This document shows positions 33,908 to 42,145 of a DNA stretch of 64,000 nt, piece after piece. The position numbers and the translations under genes are program-made. The stretch spans positions 28,892 to 92,891 of the forward strand of contig JAILCT010000100.1 in the NCBI GenBank assembly GCA_024690425.1, given 5' to 3'. The notes under the pieces are model-generated. The model was given only the letters and a program-made list of their open reading frames with translations. It was not told the origin of the DNA and searched no databases. Positions within the stretch are counted from its first letter, which is position 1, and every line of letters begins with the position of its first letter. The DNA comes from Lachnospiraceae bacterium (lineage in GTDB: Bacteria; Bacillota_A; Clostridia; Lachnospirales; Lachnospiraceae).

Positions 33908-34822
33908 ATGAATACCATGTGGGACGTTTCGATCGCCGGAATTACAGTGTACCATATTTTGTGTTTTATGCTCATTTTCAGCTTTATGGGATGGCTGTGG
34001 GAGAGCTTTTATGTGTCGGTAATGGAACACAGGATAGTAAACAGGGGCTATGTGACGGGTCCGCTGTGTACGATTTACGGCGTTGGCGGAGTGTTCATGA
34101 CCCTTACCCTTCAACCGTATAAGAATAATATAATAGTAATGTTTCTCCTGGCCATGGTCTTCACCACAACGCTTGAGTATGTGACGGCCACCGTCATGGA
34201 GGCACTTTTCCATACCAGCTGGTGGGATTATACGGAGGAGAGATTCAACTACAAGGGCAGGATCTGCCTTAAAGGTTCGCTTGCCTGGGGCGCGGTCTCA
34301 CTGCTCCTCTTCAATATCATTCTTCCTTTCTGTGAGAGGCTTATCGGGCTTGTCAGTGAGAAGACGGGACATATCATTATAACCGTTATTGCAGGACTCT
34401 ACCTGATCGATTTTGTTATGGCAACAATAGCGGCAGTGGATGTATCCAAGCAGCTTGAGAAGATGGATGCTCTTCTAGATGATATAGAAGAATTCATCAG
34501 ATCCACGAGGCTTTATACGGAAGGTGAAGAATTAAAGAACAGGATGGGAAGCCTGACTCTGCGACTTAGGGAAGCTAATTATTTACAGCGTTACAGCAAG
34601 CGCCTTGAGGTGGTTCAGGCGGTCTGGAAGGAGAAGATCGCATCTGTAGGTTCCAAATATACGGCCGAGGCACAGTCAAGGCTTAAGGAACTCATGAGCA
34701 GGGTAACGCTTGCCAAATCGTGGAACAGTCTCCTGCAGGGGCGTATCCTTCGTGCTTATCCTAAAATTATGTCCAGTAATCATTTCAGAAAAAAACAGGA
34801 AGAGAATATAAAAAAATTATAG
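33908..34822 (+). CDS. CmpB-type membrane protein (putative ABC transporter permease family, PF06541)
   Basis: 304 residues. Four or five membrane helices in the first 180 residues, with FSFMGWLWESFYVSV, NRGYVTGPLCTIYGVGG and EYVTATVMEALFHTSWWDY, which are typical of this family. A cytoplasmic coiled-coil-like tail of about 120 residues follows. The family name implies a transporter, but no function is proven. It is placed 15 bases before rnfC and may share its transcript. Confidence 0.82.
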   Translation: MNTMWDVSIAGITVYHILCFMLIFSFMGWLWESFYVSVMEHRIVNRGYVTGPLCTIYGVGGVFMTLTLQPYKNNIIVMFLLAMVFTTTLEYVTATVMEALFHTSWWDYTEERFNYKGRICLKGSLAWGAVSLLLFNIILPFCERLIGLVSEKTGHIIITVIAGLYLIDFVMATIAAVDVSKQLEKMDALLDDIEEFIRSTRLYTEGEELKNRMGSLTLRLREANYLQRYSKRLEVVQAVWKEKIASVGSKYTAEAQSRLKELMSRVTLAKSWNSLLQGRILRAYPKIMSSNHFRKKQEENIKKL

Positions 34823-34836
34823 CAAGAGGTGATCTT

Positions 34837-36153
34837 ATGGGTGGTTTAACATTCAAAGGCGGGGTTCATCCATATGAGGGCAAGGAACTCAGTAAGGACA
34901 AGCCTATTGTCCGGTTCATGCCCAAGGGCGATATGGTATTTCCTTTATCGCAGCATATCGGTGCTCCGGCGAAGCCAGTTGTCGCCAAGGGCGACAGGGT
35001 ATTGTGCGGTCAGCTTATCGCGGAAGCCGGCGGATTTGTGTCGGCAAATATCTACTCATCCGTTTCCGGTACGGTTAAGTCGATCGGAAAACACAGGGTT
35101 GCAACCGGTGATATGGTGGAGTCCATAATCATTGAAAATGACGAAATGTACGAAGCTGCCGAACCGCTTCCCGTTAAGGACATTTCCGATATGACCAAGC
35201 AGGATGTCATCGATGCGGTAAAGCTTGCCGGTATAGTAGGCATGGGCGGCGCCGGTTTTCCGACTCACGTCAAGTTGTCTCCCAAGGATCCTGATAAGAT
35301 CTATTACTGCATAGTCAACTGTTCGGAATGTGAACCCTATCTTACATCCGATTACAGGCGCATGCTTGAAGAACCCGATAAGCTTGTTGCCGGTCTTAAG
35401 ATAATCTTATGTCTCTTTGATCATGCGGAAGGTATACTTGCGGTTGAAGATAACAAGCCGGAATGTATTAGGAATCTTAAGGAACTTACCGAGAACGAGA
35501 AGAGGATAACGGTTAAGACGCTTAAGACTAAATATCCGCAGGGAGCCGAGAGGCAGCTTATATTTGCGACAACGAAAAGGGCCATCAATTCATCCATGCT
35601 TCCGGCGGACGCAGGATGTATAGTAAATAATGTGGATACTGTTGTATCGATATATCATGCAATTATCGAGAAACGTCCGCTTACGGAGAGGATAGTGACT
35701 GTAACGGGTGATGCCGTAAGGGAACCTCAGAACTATCTTGTTCCGATAGGAAGTAATGTGCAGCAGCTTATAGAAGCATCAGGTGGTTTTAAAGTCAAGC
35801 CCGAGAAGGTTATATCGGGCGGCCCCATGATGGGATTTGCCATGTTTGACCTTGATGTTCCGATAATAAAGACATCATCGGCGATCACCTGTTTTTCCAA
35901 AGATGAGGTTGCCGAATGTGAGCCGAGCGCATGCATAAACTGCGGAAGATGCGCGGATGTATGCCCGGGCAGGGTCATTCCGGCAAGGCTTGCTGATTTT
36001 GCCGAGAACGGTGATGAAGAGAAGTTCTTAAGATATAACGGTATGGAATGCTGTGAATGCGGATGCTGCAGCTTCATATGCCCGGCCAAGAGACAGCTTA
36101 CCCAGTCGATCAAGACAATGAGAAAGCTGCTGCTTGCCAAGAAGAAAAAGTAG
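34837..36153 (+). CDS. rnfC: Rnf complex subunit C
   Basis: 438 residues. NADH-binding, peripheral subunit of the Rnf ferredoxin:NAD+ oxidoreductase. Motifs: GGVHPYEGK, GGAGFPTHVKL (FMN/NAD-binding glycines), NCSECEPYLTSDYR, and two 4Fe-4S clusters near the end (CINCGRCADVCP, CCECGCCSFICP). First gene of rnfCDGEAB. Confidence 0.96.
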   Translation: MGGLTFKGGVHPYEGKELSKDKPIVRFMPKGDMVFPLSQHIGAPAKPVVAKGDRVLCGQLIAEAGGFVSANIYSSVSGTVKSIGKHRVATGDMVESIIIENDEMYEAAEPLPVKDISDMTKQDVIDAVKLAGIVGMGGAGFPTHVKLSPKDPDKIYYCIVNCSECEPYLTSDYRRMLEEPDKLVAGLKIILCLFDHAEGILAVEDNKPECIRNLKELTENEKRITVKTLKTKYPQGAERQLIFATTKRAINSSMLPADAGCIVNNVDTVVSIYHAIIEKRPLTERIVTVTGDAVREPQNYLVPIGSNVQQLIEASGGFKVKPEKVISGGPMMGFAMFDLDVPIIKTSSAITCFSKDEVAECEPSACINCGRCADVCPGRVIPARLADFAENGDEEKFLRYNGMECCECGCCSFICPAKRQLTQSIKTMRKLLLAKKKK

Positions 36154-36165
36154 GAGGTAATCATC

Positions 36166-37095
36166 GTGAGCGATCTGTTGAATGTATCATCGGGACCTCA
36201 TGTCAGAAGTAAATACACAACAAATAAGATCATGGGGATCGTGCTTCTGGCACTGCTTCCGGCAACCGGATACGGGATATATCATTTTGGTATGAATTCG
36301 GCACTTATAGTAGTGGTGAGTGTGGCTACCTGCGTGCTGACAGAACTTGTTTATGAGCTTATTATGAAACAGAAGGTTACGATAGGAGACCTGTCCGCGG
36401 CGGTAACCGGACTCCTGCTCGCCCTTAACATGCCCCCGACATCCAGTTGGTGGCTGCCTGTTATCGGCGGGATTTTTGCGATAATCTTTGTAAAGATGCT
36501 CTTCGGGGGTCTGGGACAGAACTTCATGAACCCGGCTCTAGGCGGAAGGTGTTTTCTTGTCATATGTTTTGCCGCCAGGATGACGAATTTCAATTATGAC
36601 GGGATGACATCGGCAACACCTCTTGCGATGATCAGGGCAGGGGATGCCGTTAATCTTAAGGATATGATTTTTGGAAATATAGCCGGAACAATAGGCGAGA
36701 CTTCGGTAATAGCAATAGCCATCGGAGCCATTATCATGCTGGCATTCGGAATAATAGATTTAAGGATACCTGTAAGTTACATCGTATCGCTTGTAATATT
36801 CATGGGGCTCTTTTCGGGAAGAGGATGGGATCCTTATTACCTTCTCGCTCAGATTTCGGGAGGCGGACTCATGCTCGGTGCTTTCTTCATGGCGACCGAC
36901 TATGCAACATGTCCGATAACCGATACGGGTAAGATAGTATACGGTATTCTCCTGGGAATCCTGACCGGTATATTCAGGTGTTTTTCGAGTTCGGCGGAAG
37001 GTGTAAGCTTTGCCATTATATTCTGTAATCTCCTGGTACCGTTGATCGAAGAATATACACTTCCCAAGTGTTTCGGGAAAGGCGGTGAGGTATAA
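36166..37095 (+). CDS. rnfD: Rnf complex subunit D
   Basis: 309 residues, about nine or ten membrane helices. The covalent FMN site is the Thr in DGMTSATPLAM. Other family blocks are GGLGQNFMNPALGGR and FFMATDYATCPITDTG. It forms part of the ion channel with RnfE and RnfA. GTG or ATG start near 36166 behind GGAGG; its stop overlaps rnfG by one base. Confidence 0.96.
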   Translation: MSDLLNVSSGPHVRSKYTTNKIMGIVLLALLPATGYGIYHFGMNSALIVVVSVATCVLTELVYELIMKQKVTIGDLSAAVTGLLLALNMPPTSSWWLPVIGGIFAIIFVKMLFGGLGQNFMNPALGGRCFLVICFAARMTNFNYDGMTSATPLAMIRAGDAVNLKDMIFGNIAGTIGETSVIAIAIGAIIMLAFGIIDLRIPVSYIVSLVIFMGLFSGRGWDPYYLLAQISGGGLMLGAFFMATDYATCPITDTGKIVYGILLGILTGIFRCFSSSAEGVSFAIIFCNLLVPLIEEYTLPKCFGKGGEV

Positions 37096-37700
37096 TGAAG
37101 AATTCTGTCAAGGCAGTGATCACCTTAACTGTAATAACCATAGTTGCGGGTCTGTGTCTGGGTTATGTATATGAACTCACCAAGGAACCAATCGCAGTGA
37201 AGACCCTTGAAGCCAAGATGAATGCCTATAAAACCGTATTCCCCGCTGCGGCTGACTTTAAAGAGGACGGCTCGGTAAATATACAGGGAGCGGGGGAAGT
37301 ACTTGCCGGCGAAGGATATAACGATGAGAAGATAAATGAGTGCCTGATCGCGGTTGACGGATCCGGTAATCCTCTGGGATATGTAATGAGCGTTACCACA
37401 TCTCAGGGCTACGGAGGAGACATAACCATATCCATGGGTGTTGGCAATGACGGAACCTTAAACGGAATAGAGATACTTGAGATCTCGGAGACGGCAGGTC
37501 TTGGAATGAAGGCTGACACGCCGGAATTCAAGGGACAGTTCGCCGGGAAGAACGTGTCAAGGTTCAATTATACGAAAACGGGTGCGGCCGCGGAATATGA
37601 GATCGATGCATTAAGCGGAGCAACCATAACGACCAATGCGATGGTCAGCGCCGTAAATGCAGGTCTTGCTTTTGCTGACTCTTTATTGGGAGGTAACTGA
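37095..37700 (+). CDS. rnfG: Rnf complex subunit G
   Basis: 201 residues. One N-terminal membrane helix, then an extracytoplasmic FMN-binding domain. The covalent FMN attachment motif is LSGATITT (Thr). The enzyme that attaches it, ApbE, is encoded on the other strand right after rnfB. ATG overlaps the rnfD stop (TAATG). Confidence 0.96.
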   Translation: MKNSVKAVITLTVITIVAGLCLGYVYELTKEPIAVKTLEAKMNAYKTVFPAAADFKEDGSVNIQGAGEVLAGEGYNDEKINECLIAVDGSGNPLGYVMSVTTSQGYGGDITISMGVGNDGTLNGIEILEISETAGLGMKADTPEFKGQFAGKNVSRFNYTKTGAAAEYEIDALSGATITTNAMVSAVNAGLAFADSLLGGN

Positions 37701-37701
37701 C

Positions 37702-38406
37702 ATGGGTAAAGTGACAGAGAGATTATATAACGGAATTATAAAGGAGAATCCGACACTGGTACTTATGCTGGGAATGTGTCCTACGCTTGCCGTTACCACC
37801 AGTGCTATAAACGGAGTGGGTATGGGACTAACCACAACGGTGGTTCTGGTAATGTCCAACCTTCTTATCTCAATGCTGAGGAAGGTTATACCGGACAGTG
37901 TCAGGATCCCGGCCTTCATAGTCATCATAGCGTCATTTGTAACCATAGTGCAGCTGCTGCTCCAGGCATATATACCTTCGCTCTATTCGGCACTCGGTAT
38001 ATATATTCCCCTTATCGTGGTTAACTGTATTATCCTCGGAAGGGCGGAAGCATATGCATCAAAGAATAAGGTCATCCCCTCGATATTCGACGGGCTGGGC
38101 ATGGGACTCGGCTTTACCCTTGGACTTACCCTTATCGGAATAATAAGGGAGATGCTTGGAGCCGGATCGGTTTTCGGATTCAGGTTCCTGCCTGAGAGTG
38201 TAGATACGCTTACGATATTCATTCTGGCACCGGGTGCTTTCTTTGTCCTGGCCGTCCTTACCGCGATCATGAACAAGATCAAAATGTCGGGATCGGGCAG
38301 TGCGGTTTCGGCCTCCTGTGATTCATCCATGTGCAAGGGATGTGCAAACGTCGGCTGCTTGGGACATTCGGCTAACGCGAATGTGAAAAAAGAGGAGGTG
38401 GAGTAA
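37702..38406 (+). CDS. rnfE: Rnf complex subunit E
   Basis: 234 residues from ATG 37702 behind GGGAGG. Six membrane helices; family motifs LGMCPTLAVTTSAINGVGMG and IPLIVVNCIILGRAEA (conserved Cys). The C-terminal tail has several cysteines (CDSSMCKGCANVGC), more than usual, which could bind a metal. It is paralogous to RnfA. Confidence 0.96.
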   Translation: MGKVTERLYNGIIKENPTLVLMLGMCPTLAVTTSAINGVGMGLTTTVVLVMSNLLISMLRKVIPDSVRIPAFIVIIASFVTIVQLLLQAYIPSLYSALGIYIPLIVVNCIILGRAEAYASKNKVIPSIFDGLGMGLGFTLGLTLIGIIREMLGAGSVFGFRFLPESVDTLTIFILAPGAFFVLAVLTAIMNKIKMSGSGSAVSASCDSSMCKGCANVGCLGHSANANVKKEEVE

Positions 38407-38982
38407 ATGGGTAAGCTTCTGACAATAGCGATAGGTTCGGCATTTATAAATAATGTGGTATTAAGTCAGTTCCTGGGTATATGCCCCTTCCTTGGTGTTT
38501 CCAAGAAGGTCAAGACGGCAGCCGGCATGGGATCTGCGGTTGTATTTGTCATAACCCTTGCATCTGCCGTAACTTCGCTTATCTATAAATTTATGCTCGT
38601 ACCCCTTAATATCACCTATTTGCAGACGATCGTCTTTATTCTGGTAATAGCGGCTCTGGTACAATTTGTCGAGATGTTCCTTAAGAAGAAGATGGTCAGT
38701 CTGTACAATGCACTGGGTGTATATCTTCCTCTTATAACCACCAACTGTGCAGTGCTTGGTGTTGCGCTTAAGAATGTACAGAATTCCTATAATTTTATAG
38801 AGAGCGTGGTAAACGGACTGGCTGTTTCGGTTGGATTTCTGGTTGCGATAGTCATTATGGCTGGCATTCGTGAGAAGATCGAGTACAATAACGTGCCGAA
38901 GGCATTTAAGGGAACGCCTATCGTTCTGGTTACGGCGGGACTTATGGCGATCGCCTTCTTTGGTTTTTCCGGTCTTAAGTAA
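38407..38982 (+). CDS. rnfA: Rnf complex subunit A
   Basis: 191 residues, six membrane helices, inverted-topology partner of RnfE. Motifs NNVVLSQFLGICPFLGVSKK and LPLITTNCAVLGVALKN hold the two Cys that bind an Fe-S centre within the membrane. Starts at the base after the rnfE stop. Confidence 0.97.
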   Translation: MGKLLTIAIGSAFINNVVLSQFLGICPFLGVSKKVKTAAGMGSAVVFVITLASAVTSLIYKFMLVPLNITYLQTIVFILVIAALVQFVEMFLKKKMVSLYNALGVYLPLITTNCAVLGVALKNVQNSYNFIESVVNGLAVSVGFLVAIVIMAGIREKIEYNNVPKAFKGTPIVLVTAGLMAIAFFGFSGLK

Positions 38983-38999
38983 ATGTACGGGAGAGGTTA

Positions 39000-39800
39000 A
39001 TGATGAATACTTTTGGAATTATAATAGCTGTCGCAGTGGTCGGCGGTGTCGGATTGTTGATAGGAATTTTCTTAAGTGTATTCGGGAATGTATTTAAGGT
39101 GGAGACTGACCCGAAAGCAGATGCCATAGAAGAGGCTCTTCCGGGCAATAACTGCGGAGGCTGCGGCTATGCCGGATGTTCGGGCCTTGCGGCCGCGATC
39201 GCAAAAGGCGAGGCTCCCGTATCGGGATGTCCCGTCGGAGGTGAGCCGGTAGCGGAGGTTATAGCCGGGATCATGGGAGTGGAAGCCGATGCTTCCGCTA
39301 AGATGGTTGCCCATGTTAAGTGTATGGGGACCTGCGAACAGACCTTCAATAACTATAATTATGAAGGCGTAAAGGACTGCCGCATGGCTAATTTTGTTCC
39401 ATCGGGAGGACCCAAATCATGTGATTTCGGATGCATGGGTTTCGGGACATGTGCTTTGGTATGTGAGTTTGATGCAATCAGGATAATCGACGGTGTGGCC
39501 TTTATAGATAAGGATAAATGCAGGGCCTGCGGCAAATGTATAGATGCCTGTCCCAAGCACCTTATCGAGCTTATACCGTATAAGGCCAAATATGCTGTTG
39601 ATTGTATGAACAAGGATAAAGGACCTCTTGTAATGAAGGTATGCAAGAGAGGGTGTATCGGATGTTCACTGTGTGCCAAGGAATGTCCCAAAGAGGCGAT
39701 CACGGTTGAGAACTCACTTGCCCATATCGATCAGGATAAATGCGTTGGATGCGGCTTGTGCGCCAAGAAGTGTCCGAAGGGCGCCATAACGAAATTGTAA
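39000..39800 (+). CDS. rnfB: Rnf complex subunit B
   Basis: 266 residues with an N-terminal membrane anchor. An NCGGCGYAGCSGL cluster region comes first, then a ferredoxin-like part with three 4Fe-4S motifs (CRACGKCIDACPK, CIGCSLCAKECPK, CVGCGLCAKKCPK). It takes electrons from ferredoxin. Two ATGs stand together at 39000 and 39003. The stop is two bases from the converging apbE stop, with no terminator between. Confidence 0.96.
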   Translation: MMNTFGIIIAVAVVGGVGLLIGIFLSVFGNVFKVETDPKADAIEEALPGNNCGGCGYAGCSGLAAAIAKGEAPVSGCPVGGEPVAEVIAGIMGVEADASAKMVAHVKCMGTCEQTFNNYNYEGVKDCRMANFVPSGGPKSCDFGCMGFGTCALVCEFDAIRIIDGVAFIDKDKCRACGKCIDACPKHLIELIPYKAKYAVDCMNKDKGPLVMKVCKRGCIGCSLCAKECPKEAITVENSLAHIDQDKCVGCGLCAKKCPKGAITKL

Positions 39801-39802
39801 GA

Positions 39803-40828
39803 TTATAATAAGGGATTTGTATTAATATAGAATGATGCGCCTCCGGTGTAGTGAAGTTGGTTATCCCAGGTGATAAATACCGCTTCCGCGCCGGAGGTTT
39901 TGTTTATAAGCTGCATGGCGTCATCGAGTCCGTAAATCAGACATATGGTCGAAAGGGCATCGGCTTCAAGGGAAGAATCACATATTATCGTAGCACTCAT
40001 AAGATCGGTGTCTGCCGGATATCCTGTTTTGGGATCAAGCACATGGTGGTAGATTCTGTTGTCTACGGATAGATAACGTTCATATACACCGGAAGTTACG
40101 ACGGATTTATCCCATACACTGACTTCTTCGGCGACTTCGTTATCCTGGGAAAAGGGCTTCTTTATACCGATATGAAAGGCCCTTCCGTCAGGCTTCTTTC
40201 CTATGGTAACTATGTTTCCTCCAAGGGATATGATGGCTGAAGTTACGCCGCGGGAAACAAGCATTTCTTTAAGCCTGTCCGCAACATAGCCCTTGCCGAG
40301 AGATCCCAGGTCAAGGGCTGTTTCGGGATCCGATTTGTATACACACATCATATCCTTATCCACGGTTATCTTATCAAGGCCTGCATGAGGCAGAGCGTCC
40401 CTTATAAGTTCGCTGTCAGGCAGGTGACCGTCATTCCTTGACTGAGTCCAGATGGAGGACAGGTTGCCTATGGCAATATCAAGCCTGCCGTCGGACAGCT
40501 TGTTGTACTCTATGGCTGCATCAAGCAGATCCATTGTCTCCTGGGAAATGTGTACCGGATTGGTACCTGCACTGTTGATCCTTGCTATATCGCTTGAATA
40601 TACGGTCATAGACAGGAGATTCTCGTATTTCCTGCACAGGTCAAAAGAATCGTCCAGCAGGCTCTTGTCGTCGGTGCCGTATATGGTTATATCGATAAGT
40701 GTATCAAAGAAAAAGCCCGATCTTGATATTTCCTTTGCGGATGAGGGAACGTGAGAGCATCCTGACACAAGGAGAGACAGAAGAAAGAGCAAAATCATAT
40801 TAAGACGAAGGTTAATTGAATGTTTCAT
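39803..40828 (-). CDS. apbE: FAD:protein FMN transferase, lipoprotein
   Basis: 341 residues on the minus strand. Signal with lipobox VSGC, so it acts outside the membrane. ApbE motifs: FFDTLIDITIYG, LDLGSLGKGYVADRL (FAD/Mg site), ISLGGNIVTIG and HHVLDPKTGYPAD. It attaches FMN to Thr of RnfG and RnfD, whose genes end next to it. There is no ribosome site before ATG 40828, but a TGATATCAT box ends six bases upstream. Confidence 0.94.
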   Translation of the reverse strand: MKHSINLRLNMILLFLLSLLVSGCSHVPSSAKEISRSGFFFDTLIDITIYGTDDKSLLDDSFDLCRKYENLLSMTVYSSDIARINSAGTNPVHISQETMDLLDAAIEYNKLSDGRLDIAIGNLSSIWTQSRNDGHLPDSELIRDALPHAGLDKITVDKDMMCVYKSDPETALDLGSLGKGYVADRLKEMLVSRGVTSAIISLGGNIVTIGKKPDGRAFHIGIKKPFSQDNEVAEEVSVWDKSVVTSGVYERYLSVDNRIYHHVLDPKTGYPADTDLMSATIICDSSLEADALSTICLIYGLDDAMQLINKTSGAEAVFITWDNQLHYTGGASFYINTNPLL

Positions 40829-40833
40829 GTAGG

Positions 40834-40845
40834 TATGATATCATA
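40834..40845. promoter_or_regulatory. Shared divergent -10 region (apbE and GH25 gene)
   Basis: TATGATATCATA reads as a -10 box on both strands: TATGAT for the plus-strand lysozyme gene, and TATCAT after TG, six bases before the apbE ATG, on the minus strand. The two promoters would compete. Confidence 0.5.
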
Positions 40846-40869
40846 TTTCCAGTAAAAAGGGGTAATATT

Positions 40870-42135
40870 ATGGCAGGTTTTTTCGACGATCAGGACAGGG
40901 AAGATAAGAAGGCATACAAAAGAGCCGTTGTGTATTTTGTAGCAGCGACATCTTTGGTCATGCTTCTTTTCCTTACCATTGTATATATTAATACCAAGGA
41001 CAAACAGGAAAGAAGGAGGGCACTTGCAAGGCAGGAACAGCAGGAGAGAGAAGCCATGGAAGAAGCCCGCGAACAGGAACGGCTCGAAGAGGAAGCCCTT
41101 GGTATCGGTGAGAGCAATATGACTTCCGAGGACCTTGAATTCTGGGGTATGTATGAGAAGAAAGATACGATTCCGGAAGCTGTCAGCTCCAATGCGGCCG
41201 AAGAAAAGAGGGAACGTCCCATAGATGATGATAAGGACAAGGATAAGGATAAGGCGGAAGATAAAGATAAAACGGTATCCGACAACAAGACGGACAGGGA
41301 CAGGAAAGATAATGAAGACAGTATAGAGATGACCGGCGAGGAGAAGGAGGAGATAAGAAAGTCCGAAGACGGCAAGCATATTAAGGCTAAAGCCAAGGGT
41401 GAAGACCTTAAATGGTATGATATAGAAGAAGATGCGGAAATGAACACTTACGATCTCAAGGCTGCCCTATCCATGGATGAGGATAAGCTTGAGTATACGT
41501 ACGGGACGATATATACAAAACGCGGCGTTGACGTATCCAAATATCAGGGGGATATTGATTGGAGCAAGGTCAAGGCTGCGGGATATGATTTTGCCATGAT
41601 AAGGGTAGGCGCCAGGGGTTACGGAAGCGGCAATCTGGTGCTTGACGATAATTTTGTGCCGTATATAACGGGAGCCAGGAATGCAGGCCTTGAAACGGGT
41701 GTCTATTTCTTTTCCCAAGCCGTTACGGAGGAAGAAGCGGTCGAAGAAGCCAATTTCACCGTGGGAGCTCTTTTGAACTACGGGGTAACATATCCGATCG
41801 CAATAGATATTGAATGGATTGAGGATGATAAGGCAAGGACCGATAAGCTTACTCCGATGGAGAGAACGGAGCTTGCGGTTAAATTCTGCGATACCGTAAA
41901 GTCATTCGGATACACTCCGATGATATATGCATCAAGGGATATGCTGATCGCGGGAATGCATCCGGATCTTTTTGAAGGATATGAAGTATGGTTGAGCGAT
42001 GACTACAGGGCAGAGGGAGGAACAGATTATCCATATTCCTTTACCATGTGGCAGTATAATAAGAAAGGAAAGGTTGACGGAATTGCAGGAGATGTGGACC
42101 TTAACTTAAGATTTATAAACCGTAAGGAGAAGTGA
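40870..42135 (+). CDS. Membrane-anchored GH25 lysozyme
   Basis: 421 residues from ATG 40870 (AAAAAGGGG site). One membrane helix near residues 22-38, then a long charged linker (many Glu, Lys, Asp; DDDKDKDKDKAEDKDK), then a GH25 domain: RGVDVSKYQGDIDWSKVKAAG, FAMIRVGARGYGSG, GVYFFSQAV and the catalytic PIAIDIEW (Asp, Glu). It should cut peptidoglycan between MurNAc and GlcNAc. The anchor and linker place the domain in the wall. Confidence 0.92.
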   Translation: MAGFFDDQDREDKKAYKRAVVYFVAATSLVMLLFLTIVYINTKDKQERRRALARQEQQEREAMEEAREQERLEEEALGIGESNMTSEDLEFWGMYEKKDTIPEAVSSNAAEEKRERPIDDDKDKDKDKAEDKDKTVSDNKTDRDRKDNEDSIEMTGEEKEEIRKSEDGKHIKAKAKGEDLKWYDIEEDAEMNTYDLKAALSMDEDKLEYTYGTIYTKRGVDVSKYQGDIDWSKVKAAGYDFAMIRVGARGYGSGNLVLDDNFVPYITGARNAGLETGVYFFSQAVTEEEAVEEANFTVGALLNYGVTYPIAIDIEWIEDDKARTDKLTPMERTELAVKFCDTVKSFGYTPMIYASRDMLIAGMHPDLFEGYEVWLSDDYRAEGGTDYPYSFTMWQYNKKGKVDGIAGDVDLNLRFINRKEK

Positions 42136-42145
42136 TTCGGGGCCG

